Below are positions 13,101 to 28,100 of a DNA stretch of 64,000 nucleotides, piece by piece. The notes beneath the pieces are model-generated. The model was not told where the DNA came from and made no database searches. It was given only the letters and a program-made list of their open reading frames with translations. The stretch is from Smittia aterrima. Its lineage: Eukaryota > Arthropoda > Insecta > Diptera > Chironomidae. The position numbers and the translations under genes were made by a program. The DNA lies in NCBI GenBank assembly GCA_033063855.1, contig CP093829.1, forward strand, positions 18,879,537-18,943,536, given 5' to 3'. Each line of letters opens with the position of its first letter. Within the stretch, counting starts at the first letter, position 1.

Positions 13101-16100
13101 TTTCTTGATAAGCCAGGATGTGCGAGATCATAGAGTTTGCTGTTGTGAATTAGATTCTTGATACAACCATCGAAGCCTTTACCCATTGGAACGTATTGCC
13201 AATGATACGCAACTGGATCGAATGGCTCGCGATAGAATCCTCCAACTTGAAGCGGAGCGTTCACATTTAAATATTCGTTGAAAGGAGGAATTGTTCCTTG
13301 AGCTTGACATGATGAATCATCGAACTCAACTGGTGAGCCATCTTCGAGTTCAGAGACTTCAGCAGATTTACAGAAATCAATGACAAGACGAACAGTCTCT
13401 GTGTCCCAGAAGATGTCAATTCTATGCCACTCTCCGTCATCCAATGTCTTTTTCGTTTTCACTCTCAATTCCAAAGTTCCGGATCCGAAATCAATCAAAA
13501 GTCTCGGGTACCCACGTTCGATCTCGAGAGAAACAAAATCGGAAATCAGCATTTCGTCGTTCTCTGGAGGGACGATGGGACCGTTGTATATCAGCAAACC
13601 ATCAGATTTTCTTGTGATGAATTCGAGACTCAAATGAGAATCGTCGCACATGTCAAGTGGCGGATACCAAGCCCACCCGTTTCCTCTGAAGCTTCTTGTG
13701 GTTTGTTGGCAACGTGGGCCGGTGTAACCCGATGGGCATGAACAAGTCAATCCGTATCGTGTTTCAGAACATCTTCCCCCGTTGTGACAAGGAGAACTGC
13801 GACAAGACTCTGCCTTACTGAAGTTTCGTGCTCCACAAGTACACTCAGCCAGCACATCAACTCGAACACCCACGAGTGCGGTTTTATTTGCATTAACCAT
13901 GTAAGGTAGTGAACTGATATCCAAAGCATTCGTGCATGAGCCTTCGCAGTTCTGATTCTCATAAAGACATTCGTCTATTCCGACCATCGTAATGTTGATG
14001 CCAACAGTGTTTTCGATATCTTCACGATGCATAAGGACGATTCCATTAAGTCTAACGGGTTTGTAATATGGCGAGCCATGAGCTGAGAATCGAATGTCTG
14101 TGAGTGGCGGATGTTTTCTTCTCAATTGAACGCTGAACACATCAACATTCTCCTTATCAGTGCTAAGAAGGTCTGCAAGCTTCTCCTTAAATTTGTCGAT
14201 TTTACTCTTTGACAGACTTTGAGTGCGATAATTCCAAACGCGAATGAAGTCTTCGTCTGTGATGCCAGATATTCTTATGCTGCCCGAGTTGATTATCGCC
14301 TCGTGCGGAATTTCACGAACAGTGACAGTGACATTAGCTGGAACGTCTGTTTGTGTGTGCTTTCGATCGTAAACCTTGAACCTCAAATGGTAACGACCGT
14401 CTCGTGTACCTTGTCGCATTGTTATCATGCCAGTATCTTCATCAAGCTTGAATCTTGGATGTTCTTGACCTTCCCAGTAGAATTTCTTATCGGGCAAATC
14501 CCAATCATCGAGATCGTAAACGTACACACGACCGACTTGAGTATCCGGAGATTGACCAGCGTAATTATAAACGAAAATATCTTTTGATCCAGGTTGCATC
14601 TTATTGTCATTGACATCACCAATGACGACAGTGAGCGTGCTCGTTCCTGTCATTGCGGGGTTACCATGATCTTTAATAACAATTGGAATTAAATATTCTT
14701 TCTGCTGTTCTCGGTCGAAGGATCTGAGGGAAGAAACAATTGCCATTCCGTCTCCGTTGGCACCTTTCTGATCTTGCTCAACCTTGAACGAAGCACGAAT
14801 GATGTCATCCGCACCAGGGTCGAGACGGAATTGGAAGGGCGGACCGTTACTCTTTGATCTGTCATCGTCGTCAGTGGCAAGAATCTCGACAACTTTCCTT
14901 GGTGGAACGTGCTCGGGCAAAACGGGACGATAATCTTTCAAGAACTTTGGCGCGTTGTCGTTGATATCTTGAACAATCACGGTGAGAGTTGCTGTCGCTG
15001 TCTTTGGAGGAATGCCATCGTCAATAGCGAGAATCTTCACTTGATGTCGAGGAGTAACTTCGCGGTCGAGTTGACGTTGAATTGTTACAGTTCCTTCTTG
15101 ATTGATGGAGAACTGACGTTGTCGGTCAGACGTTCGGTCGATGGCATAAGAAACTTTACTTTTTCCGCCTTGATCGGGATCGGTAGCCTTGAACGTCTCG
15201 AGGTTCTTTCCAACCTCTGCATTTTCGTAAACAGACACTTCAATGTTAGGCCGCTCAAATTGCGGCTTGTTGTCGTTGATGTCGCGTAGTTTGACGACAA
15301 CCCATGAATAAGCAACGTGATACTTGTCGTTGTCGTTGTCTTCACCCTTGTCGTTGACTTGGATTCTAAATCGGAATCCGTTGCTTTGAAGCGTATCTTC
15401 GTAGTCAAGTGGCTGAACGATTTTCAAGCTTCCTGTTCCATCGTTATTGCGTACCATTGTAAACCTATCCGCTCCATAACCGCTGTTTTCAATAACTTTG
15501 TACTGGAACTTATTTGTTTCGTCCTCGTCGTGAACAGTTACGGTCAAGATTGGCATCTCAGGAAGATTTGTTCCATCTGTTTCATCAACCTCAGTGAACC
15601 ACTCATCCTTTGTAAACTGGGGAGGCATATCATTGATATCCTTGACACGTATCGAAGCCGTCCCCGTCCCTTTTAGTCCACCGCCGTCCATTGCCACAAC
15701 TTGTATCGAATAATCTGGCGTACGCTCACGATCCAAGCAACAAACTGCTGTCTTTATCACTCCAGTTTCAGGTTCGATTTCGAAGATTGGTGAGCCAGTT
15801 TCTTCTTCGATTACGTTCTTCTCGATTGAGTAAATTAATTTTGCATTTGTTCCCTCGTTCGGATCGTCGTAATCAACAGCCGTCATTGTCATGACAACCA
15901 TGCCTGCGGTTCCATTCTCAGTTACATTTCCGAAGTAAACTCCTTGTGGGAAAATGGGAGCGTTATCGTTGATGTCTTTGAGATTCACTTGTACATCAGC
16001 ATAGCCGACCAAGCCCTCTCCGCCTTCATCTTGTGCAAATACTGTAAATCGCCACTGCGGACGTCCGTTTGGTTGATCTCGATCCAATGGCTGTAAATGA

Positions 16101-19100
16101 AATTTAAATAAACATTAATTTCCGATGGCGAGATACAAAAAGCGACTCGAATAACTGCGGGGAAGTGCTGAATGACTGAAATCTGTTGCTGCTCTCGCAT
16201 TTGACAAATGTTCCAATTAAAAATGAATCAAGTACAGAGGCTCGGAAAATTGTTTTCCTATTGCTCTCTCCCTTTTGTCCTTGATCAACTTCGGGCGGCA
16301 GGAAAATTTATTACCGAATGACGGATTTCACTGCGTCGCTCGAAGTTTGGTCAAAGTTAAGAGCGGAAAAAAGTTCACGGAAAAAAGTTTCTCTCTTAAA
16401 AATAAAATGTAAATATTTGGAAGCGAGGAAAAAAATGTTTTTTTTTCTTCATCGCAATAGAATGAGAGACAAAAATGTGCTGATTTCACGATATAGTCAC
16501 GTATGTGACGTCTCTACATCAAATTTACATTCAACTGCTTTGCGACTGAACAGAAAAACAACATTGGAAAGTTTTCGATTCTCTCGAGTGATAAATTAAC
16601 AAACATTTTCTCCTCGACAAGACTCGAAGCTCCGCACGATTTCTAAATACACTGACAGCTATTTGCCGTCGACAAAAACTATCATCCGGAGTTGAGATTG
16701 ATAAAATACTTTCAACGACACGAACAGTGAGATCTAAATCGAATCGAGAGAGTCCCTCCAATTGATTGAAAGGATTTAAATTCAATTTTTATCACTGTAA
16801 GCTCTACGGTAAGCAGGGTTAATTGTCCAATAAATGTTTATTAATTGCTTCATTCGAGCGGACACTGAAGCAAGATGAGGAGAGTCTACCGGATGAATAG
16901 GTCGTCCATGAAAAATGATAACTATTACTCCGAGTCGAGGAGAATTTCAATTTTACACAATGGAATTTTAATGGACATTTTATGCAACTCTCGAAAGGGA
17001 GAAAAGTTTATTTTGCTTGCCTGAACTTTTCGTCAAGCGGGAGAGAGAATTTTAATGAAAATTTTGTATTCGTTCTCGATTTTATTGTGAAGAGCTTACG
17101 TCATTAGTTGAAATTGCATTGCATTCATTGTCAGGAACGCATTGTAATGGAAGCCATTCGTTCATAAAGTGAAGAGCTTTCGTTAATGGATTGAAAAGAG
17201 CTTTGAAGCTTTTATGAACCAAATAGCGACAAAGCAAATAATTGTTGAAAGAGTTTAAACTAATCGTCGCTGGAAGAAGTAGAAGGTTTCGTGACGGAGA
17301 ACTGTCTGAGATAATTAGTTTAATTATGAAAATCTCGAAGAAGTCTCTTCATTAAACGGAATGAGGGCGAAAGGGAATTTAATATTCCAAAATCGTGTCG
17401 TATTTAAAGCAAAACTCTCAACGAAAGTTTCCGTATATTCCTATTTGAGCTCTACGATCAAATCGTCGTCCTCCTTCCTCTCAACCCTTCTTCATTGCGG
17501 AACAGAAGCTGGCAGAAAAAGTATCTTCTTTCTTCCGATTCGATTTGCTTCAGGATATTCACATAAATCAATGTGATTCAGCACGTTCCTCCTTCGAAAA
17601 TGAAGTCATGAAAATTGTTTCCTTTTAACTCAATTTGCTTTCGAAATGAGCAACGAAAGAGAAACAATTCGAGAGAAACCTTAAAAATTTTATAATTTAC
17701 CTTGAGGACAAAAATCTCTCCCGTCGTTCGATTGATATCGAATTTGCTATTGGCCGGATTGTCGGGATCGATGCCCTGACCCGTGAGGAAGTAGACGATA
17801 TTTTGCGGTCTATCTTTATCTCCATCAGTCGCTGTCACCTGTATCAAAAGCGTTGAACGTGAAGAGAGAATAGAATGACATTAGATATCGTTGTTGGTTG
17901 CGGTCGTCGATGCTTGCTAAAACAATTTGCAAAACACAATAACGTCATGCAACGCATTCAAACAAGGAATCAAAAGCGATAAGTTAAATTCATGCGAAAT
18001 TAAATTAAAATCTACCAAAGGCGAAATTAAATTGAAAGCATACATTTCTTCGGGATAGCGGGCACGCTATTGATAACATTACATATTAATTTAAAAGCTA
18101 TCCGGATCTATCCTATAGTGTTACCCGAAGAGAGAGAAGCAACGAAGCTTCGATAATGAATAATATATGAGCGCCAGTTTAATGAAAAGCAGTTTAATTT
18201 AAATTTTAATGTTGCCTCCGTAGTCGAAGAGCATTTAATGGACGAGATTAAAATCCAACTCAGCTGCCGGTTTCTCGATAGTTCGATATGTGCAAGGAAT
18301 ATGTTACGCAATCATTTTGAGGCGGGTCGAGAACTTCTCAAGTAATCTCTTCGAGAAAATGGATAAAGCAAAGGAAAAGTAATTCAATCAAGAGAATCTT
18401 CAAGATCGAATGATAAATTGAAATAAATCGATTCGATTTCTTCTTCAGAAACAATCCGATCAAATTCACTTACATCGTTGATAAAATATTTAAATTCCCT
18501 TTTTAACCCTGAGCACCAATAAGCCTCAATGTGAAATGTTTTAACAAATAGAAGCTTCCGCTTTTAATATTTGCTCGAACATTTTTCTGCTCAAATAAAG
18601 CAGAATCGTTCGACGGAAGAAAACTTTGCATAACTTTACAAACAACGATTTATAACGTTTTCAACTTGTTTCCATGGCTTGCCGCTTACTGTTGTTAGGC
18701 GAGAGTTTGAAATTTCAAGTTTTTTTCCCAGGAAAACCCGGAAAATAATTTCAAGTTTGAGTTTTGATTCCTTGGTAGCTCTCTCGCCAGATAATGGAAA
18801 CCCAACTTTGAAAGTTTCTCATGATGTGAAATATGAAAGCATTTAATGTGCTCATGAGTCTGTGAAAGCCATTTTCTCAAGCATTTCCATCCGAAATCGA
18901 AAGGAATTTTAGGGCAGAACGGAAAGGATTTTTATCGTTAAATGCTTTGTCGACTTTCTCAGTCGAATCTTTAAAGTGAGAACAGCTCGAGTTCAACATG
19001 AGCCGAGAATTCAGTGAAACGTGTGAAACCTTCTCGAGAGAAGAAATGAAATTATGTAAATTCCTGTATTCGCAATAAACGGAAATGTTGTCAGGATATG

Positions 19101-22100
19101 CGAAACAAACAGACGAAGAAAAGAAATGGAGATTCGAAATGTTGTTCTCGAACTTTGCTTGTCATTCAAAGTCTTATCTTGGATGAATCGACAAGAGCAA
19201 ACGTATAATCTCGTCTTCATCAGGACAGTTTACTTTCGAGAGAATTCTGAGCACATTAAATGAATAAAAAACAGAAAATCGTGTTTGCTCGTCATGTGAA
19301 TCGTATCAGACGACATCGGCTTCATTAAGGAATGTTACCTGCATGTACGATTTTAATTAAAACGAGTGTTCCACGAATGAATGTTCAGAGATGACGAGAG
19401 ATTATAAAACAAACTTCGCTTGTAATAAAAATCATGAATTTTCCTTTCAATTTAATGAGATTCTAGATAGCTGTTGTTGGTTTGGTTTGAAAAATCAAAC
19501 GTAACTTTGTAGCAGCTCTCGTTTCAAAGGAATTTTTCTGAATAAACTTTTTTAATTGTCGCGATTCTTTTATTTTTCTTCGCGAGAAGTCGACTCATTT
19601 CAAATTCTTTACCCTTAACCACGTCTAAAGCTGCGATGAAAAATTCATGACGTGTTTTAGCGACAGTTGGCGTTGGGAAAGCTTTCGAGTTTCCTTCTTG
19701 GAAAACGAATATTGAATTATCAAACAATTTTACTCTCTTCTGAAGAACCGCAAAGGGCTCAAGTTCACCTTGACACTGTTTATATTTATTATCGCGGCTT
19801 ATTTTGTCTTCAAGGCGAAAGAAGAAACGAGAAGAATTGAGTTTCAGCTGCGGCTTTCCAAGGCGAGAAGCGGAAATATTCTAATAGGAATCGAATTACG
19901 ACGAACGATGGTAGGAAGCAACAAAGCGATGCTTCCTTTCATCCAGATAATTTAATTATCATAATGAGCGCGGAAATCTTTTGAGTTTCGGTGCTTTTTT
20001 CAATCTTCGTTGTGGCGAGAAAGATGAGCGTGGCATTGTGTTGGAAAATTAATTTATATCTCATCGACAACAATAATAACGGAAATTCTTTAGGAAGGAT
20101 TTTGTTAACAACAAGAACGGTTGATCCATTGTTTGTAAGCAATTTCAATTAAAATTTTCCCGGAAATTCTTATCCGAAATTATCCGAAATTTCCACAAAT
20201 AATTTGATGATGAAGAGTTTTTGAACTTTCAAGTAGGTCGCGGTGTTTAATCAAAGCAATAAAAAATAATGAAGTGAATTCTCAAGGACTGCGTTCTCCC
20301 CGTTCGGAGACACTTGAGTTATTGCTCAAACTTTTGCTCATTTCTGCTTCCCGCTTGACAATCATAATTAATTGGCAGGCGCAGCCAAGCGTCATCCATC
20401 ACGAGCGGAATTTCCTTGCTGTCACTGACTGTCGTTCCATGATAAGAAAGTTTAACACGTTTCCCTCTTAATGCTCGAAATTTCCTGCACGCAACTTTCA
20501 ATCTTAATTAATTCTTGAAATGTTTGTGAGATTTACGAATGATTAATTGGTTTTAGTAATCGATGCTACATTGACGTAAATTTATTTATTTACAATATTT
20601 ATTTCCCATCTACCACGTTACACTTGTTTCACTTGTCACCAGTTGTAAAGCTTTCTAACAAAAATGATTTGTGCAACAACCTGAGTCATCATGTAAGGCG
20701 CCTCCATCTCCTCGTCCAAGGACTTCTCATAGAGAGGCTCAGGGAAGGCAGGCGGTAAGTCGTTCACGTCTTTAATATTAATAATAATTGTCGTGTGATT
20801 CTCATTTAAGCTGTCGGATGCGACCAACGTAAGTGAATACTATAAAATAATAATAATAAATCGTTGAATGAGAAAGCAAATAAATATAAATTTAACACTC
20901 GTCGAATGCCTAATAATAAATATAAAAAGTAATTTGCACGAATGCAGTGAATGAACAATAAATATATTTAAATTGTTGGCCGCACTGTTCCCGTCTCGAC
21001 GACTCGAGGGAAACTTTATTGGTCATCGAAGTATTTGCCACGATAATTTTCATGTTGAACACAAAATAACCGTTGCGATCATTGTTCACGCTCGACGGCT
21101 GGATTCATATTTTCGTCATTCGACGTGGGCTAACGCGAGCATTAAAACCAACGTTCGCCTTTCTTTTTTTTCCCTCTCGTTCGTGAATGTTGCAGAAACG
21201 AGGGACACAGAAAAAAAGTTTATGCGACTCGTGATCCTTTTGAAATGGCAGGAGGACGAATTTTTTTGTGTTGTTGTTGAATGCACGTATGAACCAGAAA
21301 ACAAAATTTATGGTTGAATAACGACGGGATTTCAACGTAGAGAATCTCTCGTTCTAGGTCAGATAAGCGAATTCTCATTAAAAATTTCATAGATGAAAGA
21401 ATATCAAGCGCAACGAAATGTAATGCAAGCATGCTAATTCTCGAGACCGCGAGTATAAATCTGATTAAACAAACTAAGCAATCCGCTTTATAAATAAAAT
21501 CAACAAAAAAAAAGTCAACAAAAAAGGTTTGCAGTTGACAGCGGATCAAACGGAAAATGTAACACACAAACAGCAAAGTGGGAAGGGAAAAGTACGACTG
21601 TGAGAAAAGCGTGAAAATCATGTGAGGAATATCAAAAGGACCTGCAAAACACGCTTCGGTAGATTACGGTCGTCCTCTTCTGTTATTTGTGTTCGATAAG
21701 TTGGACGCTCAAAGACGGGCGGATTGTCGTTAACATCTTTAACATGTATCACGACGGTTGTGTAGTTTTCTTTTAAGTTATCAGACGCTGCCAAACGAAG
21801 TTCGTACTGGTGAGAGACAGAAGATATTTATGGTAAATTTATGCTACGACTGAATGCCAAGACCCTAGAAGACTTTTTCCCACAGAATGTAAATTGAGAA
21901 TAAATAACTTTCAAATCTACGACACTCTGTATATGTGTGTGAGAGGGAGAGGGAGTAAGTCAAGCAAACATTGTCACCGCATTGAAATTATTCGTTGCCA
22001 CAAAACGAGATGCGAGATTTCTGCTGCCATGATTCACTGTGTGACTAAGTTTACTGCTGCGAGATATTAACTTAGACAGAAAGTTAGTTTTTTTCTCTCT

Positions 22101-25100
22101 TGCATCATGAGACACAAAATTCAATTTCATTTGCAATGAAGCAACTGCAGCGCAACTGCAATTTATAAATTGAGTGAGCTTTAGCCTTTTGTTTCGAGCT
22201 AAGCTTGAGGGGTAGAAATGAAGATCCGATCCATGCATCGGAATTAAGTTTTTTTTAGTTCACTCGACAATCTCGTTTAGTTGATCTTTTTGCCATTCAG
22301 AGAAATATTTAATGGATGTGAAAGCTTCAGTCGAAATGGAGAGAAAAAAGAGCTCGTGCAATGTATGAATGGTATAATCGAGTGTTTCTTTCGTTTCCTC
22401 GACTGTAGAATAATTTTCATTCGCTTTTTTGTTTCGCCTCGAGGCGAATAAATAAAAGAAAATCCCGAGATAGAAACAATTCAATATTGCCGAGTTCTAC
22501 AGTGTTGCCGGCGGTGCTTCCTGAAATTTCTTTCGATTCTTCATTGCTTGTTTCATAATTGAAATCAGCTCGAAGCTTTGCAGCTAAATCCGCCCTCGAT
22601 GAAACTAATTTTTATCCCTCTCACATGGCAATGTAGCGCTCAAGAAAATGAAACCAAATAGAAGCTACAGTCGTATATCACGAGCGCAAGTTTTTGGTTT
22701 GCCATCTAATTTACGAGATTATATTTAATTTAAGGAAAGAAACGGGAAGCTCGGGAATCGCTCTTTTTTTGGCTATGAAGTTTTTTTTCATTAGCTGCCA
22801 TTAATTAGAGCAGTTCCTTCTTTGCTGCTTGAAACTGCTTCGAGCGGTTTTTTTTATGTAAAAAGGACTTTAGGAGAAGAAGAAGAAGAGCCTCATGGCA
22901 GGGAAACTATTCTCAAGCTTTCTTTTATTAAAAACTTCATAAATGAGAGCGAAAAAGTTTTCTTTTTCTTCTGGTTATCGCCGTTAAGGAGATCTTGTGA
23001 TTTGGGGAAAGCAGAGTCATCTCACATAATCGCTGGAGCATACAAAAAACTCTTGAGTTGTTCGGTTGGAAGCGACAAGAGAGACAATGTTACTTAATAA
23101 TTGAATGGGTTGTGTTGACGACGACGACGACAAAAACGAGAAAGTTTTCTTTTTGCGGAAATCTGAAATTGAATTAGATTTAGCTTTGAATGAAAAATTA
23201 ATTTTACATTGCTGTAGTCTCGAGGCCTTGTGGGAAATTTGCCGCTCCGAAAAGCTTTCATTCATGCAGTTTAATTGAAAATTTGAATGAATTGCCATTC
23301 GTTGATTGCAATTGAAGTTCATTTTTGGCAGAATTTAATTTGGGAAATCTCCTCTCGTTCCATTCGTGTAGAGAGAGCGGAGCGACACAACAAATTCCCA
23401 ACCGAGTCGACAAAGCAATTTCAAAAACTAATTTTCCTTCGTTAGCGCTGAAAAATCAACTACGACAAGCCAAACTTGCCTCATTACCGGTAAGAGAAAG
23501 TTTCGTTTTTTACTTACTCGCTTTCGGGTCTCGTAATCCAAAGCTCCTGCGACGTAAATGGCGCCAGTCATGTTTTTCACGGCGAATGCTCCTCCTATGT
23601 TACCGCTTGTGATCTCGTATCGAATACGCGATGCTGGTTTTTGGTTTTGATGTTGGAAAAAAGAGAAAAACAAGTTGAACATTAATTCAGATTCCCCTTT
23701 TCCCTTTTGGGAGTGAAGGAGCGAGTAAGTGAAATGTATCGAGGCGATGCTGGCGTGGACATCAATCATGGCGGAATTTATTCCGCGTAATATTGCTCGC
23801 GCGCCTTTAAAAAAGCAATTTTTTATGCATGAAGGCAACGTATTATGATGGAAATTCTTCCTTTCGTATTATGTATAAATTTTCGAGCATAATTTTAGCA
23901 TTACGTTGAAATATTTTCTTTCTTCTTTGCATAAAATATCTTTCTCTATTTGCTGGCAGTCTCTCTCGAGAAGAAGAAGTTCTCCTCCGACACTTCAGAA
24001 TTCCTCGTGTGCTAGCAGCTCCATTGAAAGCTTCAACAGTCGTGAAGCTTATTTCTCTTCTACTTCTTCTTACTGTGTTGCTACATGTGTGACGAAGCTC
24101 GAGTGAACGAGTTTTAATAAAAAATTAATGTTGTTTAAATGGCGTTACATGTTTAATGTCTGCATTTGTTCATTTCTTTACTCAATGATTTAGAAGAGAA
24201 ATGTTTTCCATGCACAAGTCTCGCGTATAATGATAAATCTTGAAGGCAAAGTGACATTCCTTCTACTCCTACATTCGCTAGAATCTGATTTTAAGCATCA
24301 AACGTACAGATTTTATTGCCAACTTCAGTCGCGAGAGCTTTCACATTTAAGTAGACGGCAAACAGAGACGAAGGAGAACAATCATGTAAGAAAGTATGTA
24401 AAACAATTTCTACGACGACGATTATTTATGACAAGCGACTTTTTCGCTCGTCCCGTTTTTGTGTGTTTGTCTCGTTCAAAACGGAAAGGCGCAGCATAGT
24501 AAGGAATTTTTTTTACGCGCTCGGCATTTGTCGTGCGGGTGGCAATATTTTATGTCGAAACAGCATGGCAGCGAACAAAACAAATTTGTTCTGGAGCCCG
24601 ATTTCTCTGTTTTTCTCCGATCGAAGGCGACAGATAAGAAATATTTCCACTCTCACTCCACTGCTCCCCTTCATCTTCTGTTTACTGCAAACAAGCAAAA
24701 AATTCGATTCCAGCAACAAATGGGCAATTTCGGTAAACATCAAACGATGTGAAAAGTCAAGCTTCCGTTGAGATCGCTTTCAGAAATTGATAAATCAACT
24801 TCGACTTTGCCCTTCTTAACGAAAAGCCGTCTCAAGTAGCTTCATCATCTGATTATCCTCCTTACCTACGCTTTATAACAATTCCTCAAATCCTGAACTT
24901 CCGTCGTTTTCTTTTTTATTTTATAACCCGTAAAAAAGCGCGGAAGAAACTTTCAAGTTTGATGTTTAGGGTTTGTTCGTAGATCACGTTTTAAATTGAA
25001 GTTTAAAGAAACATTTTTCAATCTCCGAGGGATTTATGAACAATCCAGTTAAGAACTTTGTTCAACAACATTGTTTGTTACATTTCACATCTCTCATGTT

Positions 25101-28100
25101 TCACTGCCACATCCTGGTGTGTTACCTTCTCCCCTTTCTTCCCGGAAAGTTTTTTTATTTGCTTTAATAAAAGTTGAGCTCTGATAACGAAGGGGATATG
25201 GGAGAAAAATACTTTGCGGCTTTTCAGCTAACACTCTCAATTTCAACCACGGGCAAAAAGCTTCCAGAGCAGTGGTTTTGAATGTAAAAATGTTCTATAT
25301 TTTTTTTAGCCACAAGCTCTTGCGAGGAACGCTAGAGCGAGAGAAATATTTTGTGGGATTTATTACAACTCCGCAATAAAATGTTTAAACAAAATATGAA
25401 AATGAAAAGGCTTCTAAAGCATTGCAATTTTGTTTATAAATATTCATCGCTATATGAACACTCAGAGACCAAAGAGGAAAGTAAAAAATGAGATTCTTTC
25501 AATAAAACAGATAAAAGTTTTGACAAACAAGCAGAAAAAAAAACTGGCGCTGGCTTTTCCTTTTTCTGTTGTGCGAGGCGGAAGGTTACACGCTTGTTTA
25601 CGTAACACGGCAGACAGATAATAGCAAATACTTCATCTTCAAGTCTATAATTGCCGCGACTGCCATATCCATCTGAACTTAACGATAAAGCAAAATAAAA
25701 TGTCACAGATAAACATTTCTCCCTTTTTACGCCTCCACTCCTCTCGAAATCTAATAAATTTATATATTTTTATCATTCTTTCCCTTCCATCCACCAAAAA
25801 TGATAAATTGCTGGGAAAAATCCTTTGATACGGGAAACGTTGCGAGCATAAATTCTGATTATCGAGGAATATCCGGCGAAATGAAATTCAAAATGGCAAA
25901 AATGTTCTATAACTCATTTCGGGCGACACAATAATTGATTGTTATCTTCTCAAAAGCGCCGAGAGGAGGGCAAAAAAAGAAAAGTCTGAAATGTTTATAA
26001 TTAATTTTCGCGAATGAATTTTTTTTTCTCTCAGTCCACAAACGCAACTGTTTAATCCGCGAATAATGTAAAATAAAATATGTTCACTCGTTGTTAACGT
26101 GTGAGAGAGCTTTGCGAGATCCTCCGATTCGAATGTAATGGCGTGGGATGCATAAACAATATTTTCACTGAGCTGCACATATGGCGCGTATAATTGTAAT
26201 GCTAATTTAAATTGAACATGTTTGTTTAGATTTTAAAGTCAACTGTTTACAAAATGAAGCAATTTTAGTGATCATAAACTTCGAGAGAAAATATTTATAT
26301 TCTGAATTTCAAATTTCCAAAATTGATTTGAATTGAGAAAATATTGTTGATACCAATTGAACCATTTATTCAGAAATCATCTTAATTTCCACTTAGCAAG
26401 CTAATTCGAGAGCTTGTATAATTTTCCAATAACAATCTCCTTGAAAGAATTAAAAACTCTTGAAGCAGCAATTAAATCGTCTTTGCTCGCCTCGATACTT
26501 GATAGTTTGCTTTTAATATAAATGCTAATTAACTTCTACTTACATTCATCGTGATCCTTGGCAGTGACTGTAAGAACTGTGTGCTGAATGTCTTCATTTT
26601 CGTCGACCTCAGCTTCGTAGAGCGCCTTGTCGAAGTACGGTGGGTTGTCGTTCTTGTCAGCAATTCCGATTCGAATAAATTTAGTGACTGCGGGGGAGAG
26701 AATGGATCGGTAGAGAGTGAGAAATTGTGTTTAATTAATGTTTTCAGCCCGCGAGGCGTTTTCGCTTTGGCGGCTGCTGTTGTTTTCAAACTCGAAAAGC
26801 CAAACTCATTGCAAAGTGTTGAGACTCATAAAGAGTTTAAAAGCTTTTCATTGTTAAGCGAATTGAATTGATGATTTTATTTCTCGTCTTTTTGAAAACT
26901 TTCATTGTCTGTGCTGCTGTTAAAGGAACTTTTATGTAAGATTTTTAATTAAAAAAGTCATTTCATCAAGTTTTTCCCTCATTTTCAATTGCTCCGCATT
27001 TTCCTTTAAATTGAAGGAAAAAAAATTTACGGTGTCGCTCGAAATCGTCGAGCGCACGAAAAGCTCTTCAGTGGACGTCTACGGCACGAGTCGCTCGAAT
27101 TGCATCACAACATAAAACGAAACAAAGTTGTAGCAAATTAAATTGCAGTAAAGCATGAGACGAATGAAGAGCGGGAGAGGGTGAAATGTCGTTTTGCTAG
27201 AGCGACAATGAAATTAAAGTGTCCCTTCTCCAACATGAAAGTGAATGGCTTTAGTAATTGAACCATCACTCTCTCTCCTCCCCCTCTTTCTTCTTCTTCT
27301 TCATCGGCAGTGACCCGTGCAATTAAATCAACTTTTCATTTATTTGTAGCTTTCAAGTTTGCGTTTTTTAATAAATTGTGAAAAGATTAAATTCTGTTAT
27401 AAAATTTTTATTTCAAAGAAGACATCAACCAATCGACACTTCAGTTTTTTTCTCTCCCTAAGTGAGCTTGAGTATTTTATTATGCCAATGTCAATTTGAG
27501 AGTTTATTGAGTTTTGATATTTCAGGCGTCGAAGGAAAGTGAAGAAGTGTCTAATGATTTCTAAAGAAAAAGAAGGAAATCCCTCAAGCATTTTACAACA
27601 ACAGTCCGTCATCTCAAGACGAGTAAACGGAAGCTCTGTTTGGCTTGCTCACAGCCATCGATGGCGAAGAGTAATTGCGGAAAAGTCTTTATTATGTGAT
27701 GTGGATGGAGCATAAAACCATAATTGTGTTTCCTTGTACTGAAGGGAAAAAAATCTTTTTTTTTTGATAGCTCTCGGGCCTTGTGTGAATAGAACAAATA
27801 TTTTCATCTCTCCATCGTTTAATGCGGAAATATTGTCAAAAACAGATTATTTCGCCTCGAGAGTGAAATGCAGTCTCTGACGGGAATGAGAACAAACATC
27901 CAGCGAATCGCTTTGTCGAGGACGAAAGAATGCGACTACACTTTCATTGAAATGAGCTACAAATGAAAGCATTATTGAAATCGATGCAGGTGGGAATTTG
28001 AAAAGCCTCATCACTTTAAAGTATCGTGCATTTCATTTTGGTGAGTTCCACTCAATAACAACATCAAATGATTGTTCTATTCAGAACACTTTCCTTCTCC

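Noticed and set aside
13380..15676. Several plus- and minus-strand open frames of 65-126 codons overlapping e14
   Set aside because: They are shadows of the long cadherin reading frame in other frames.
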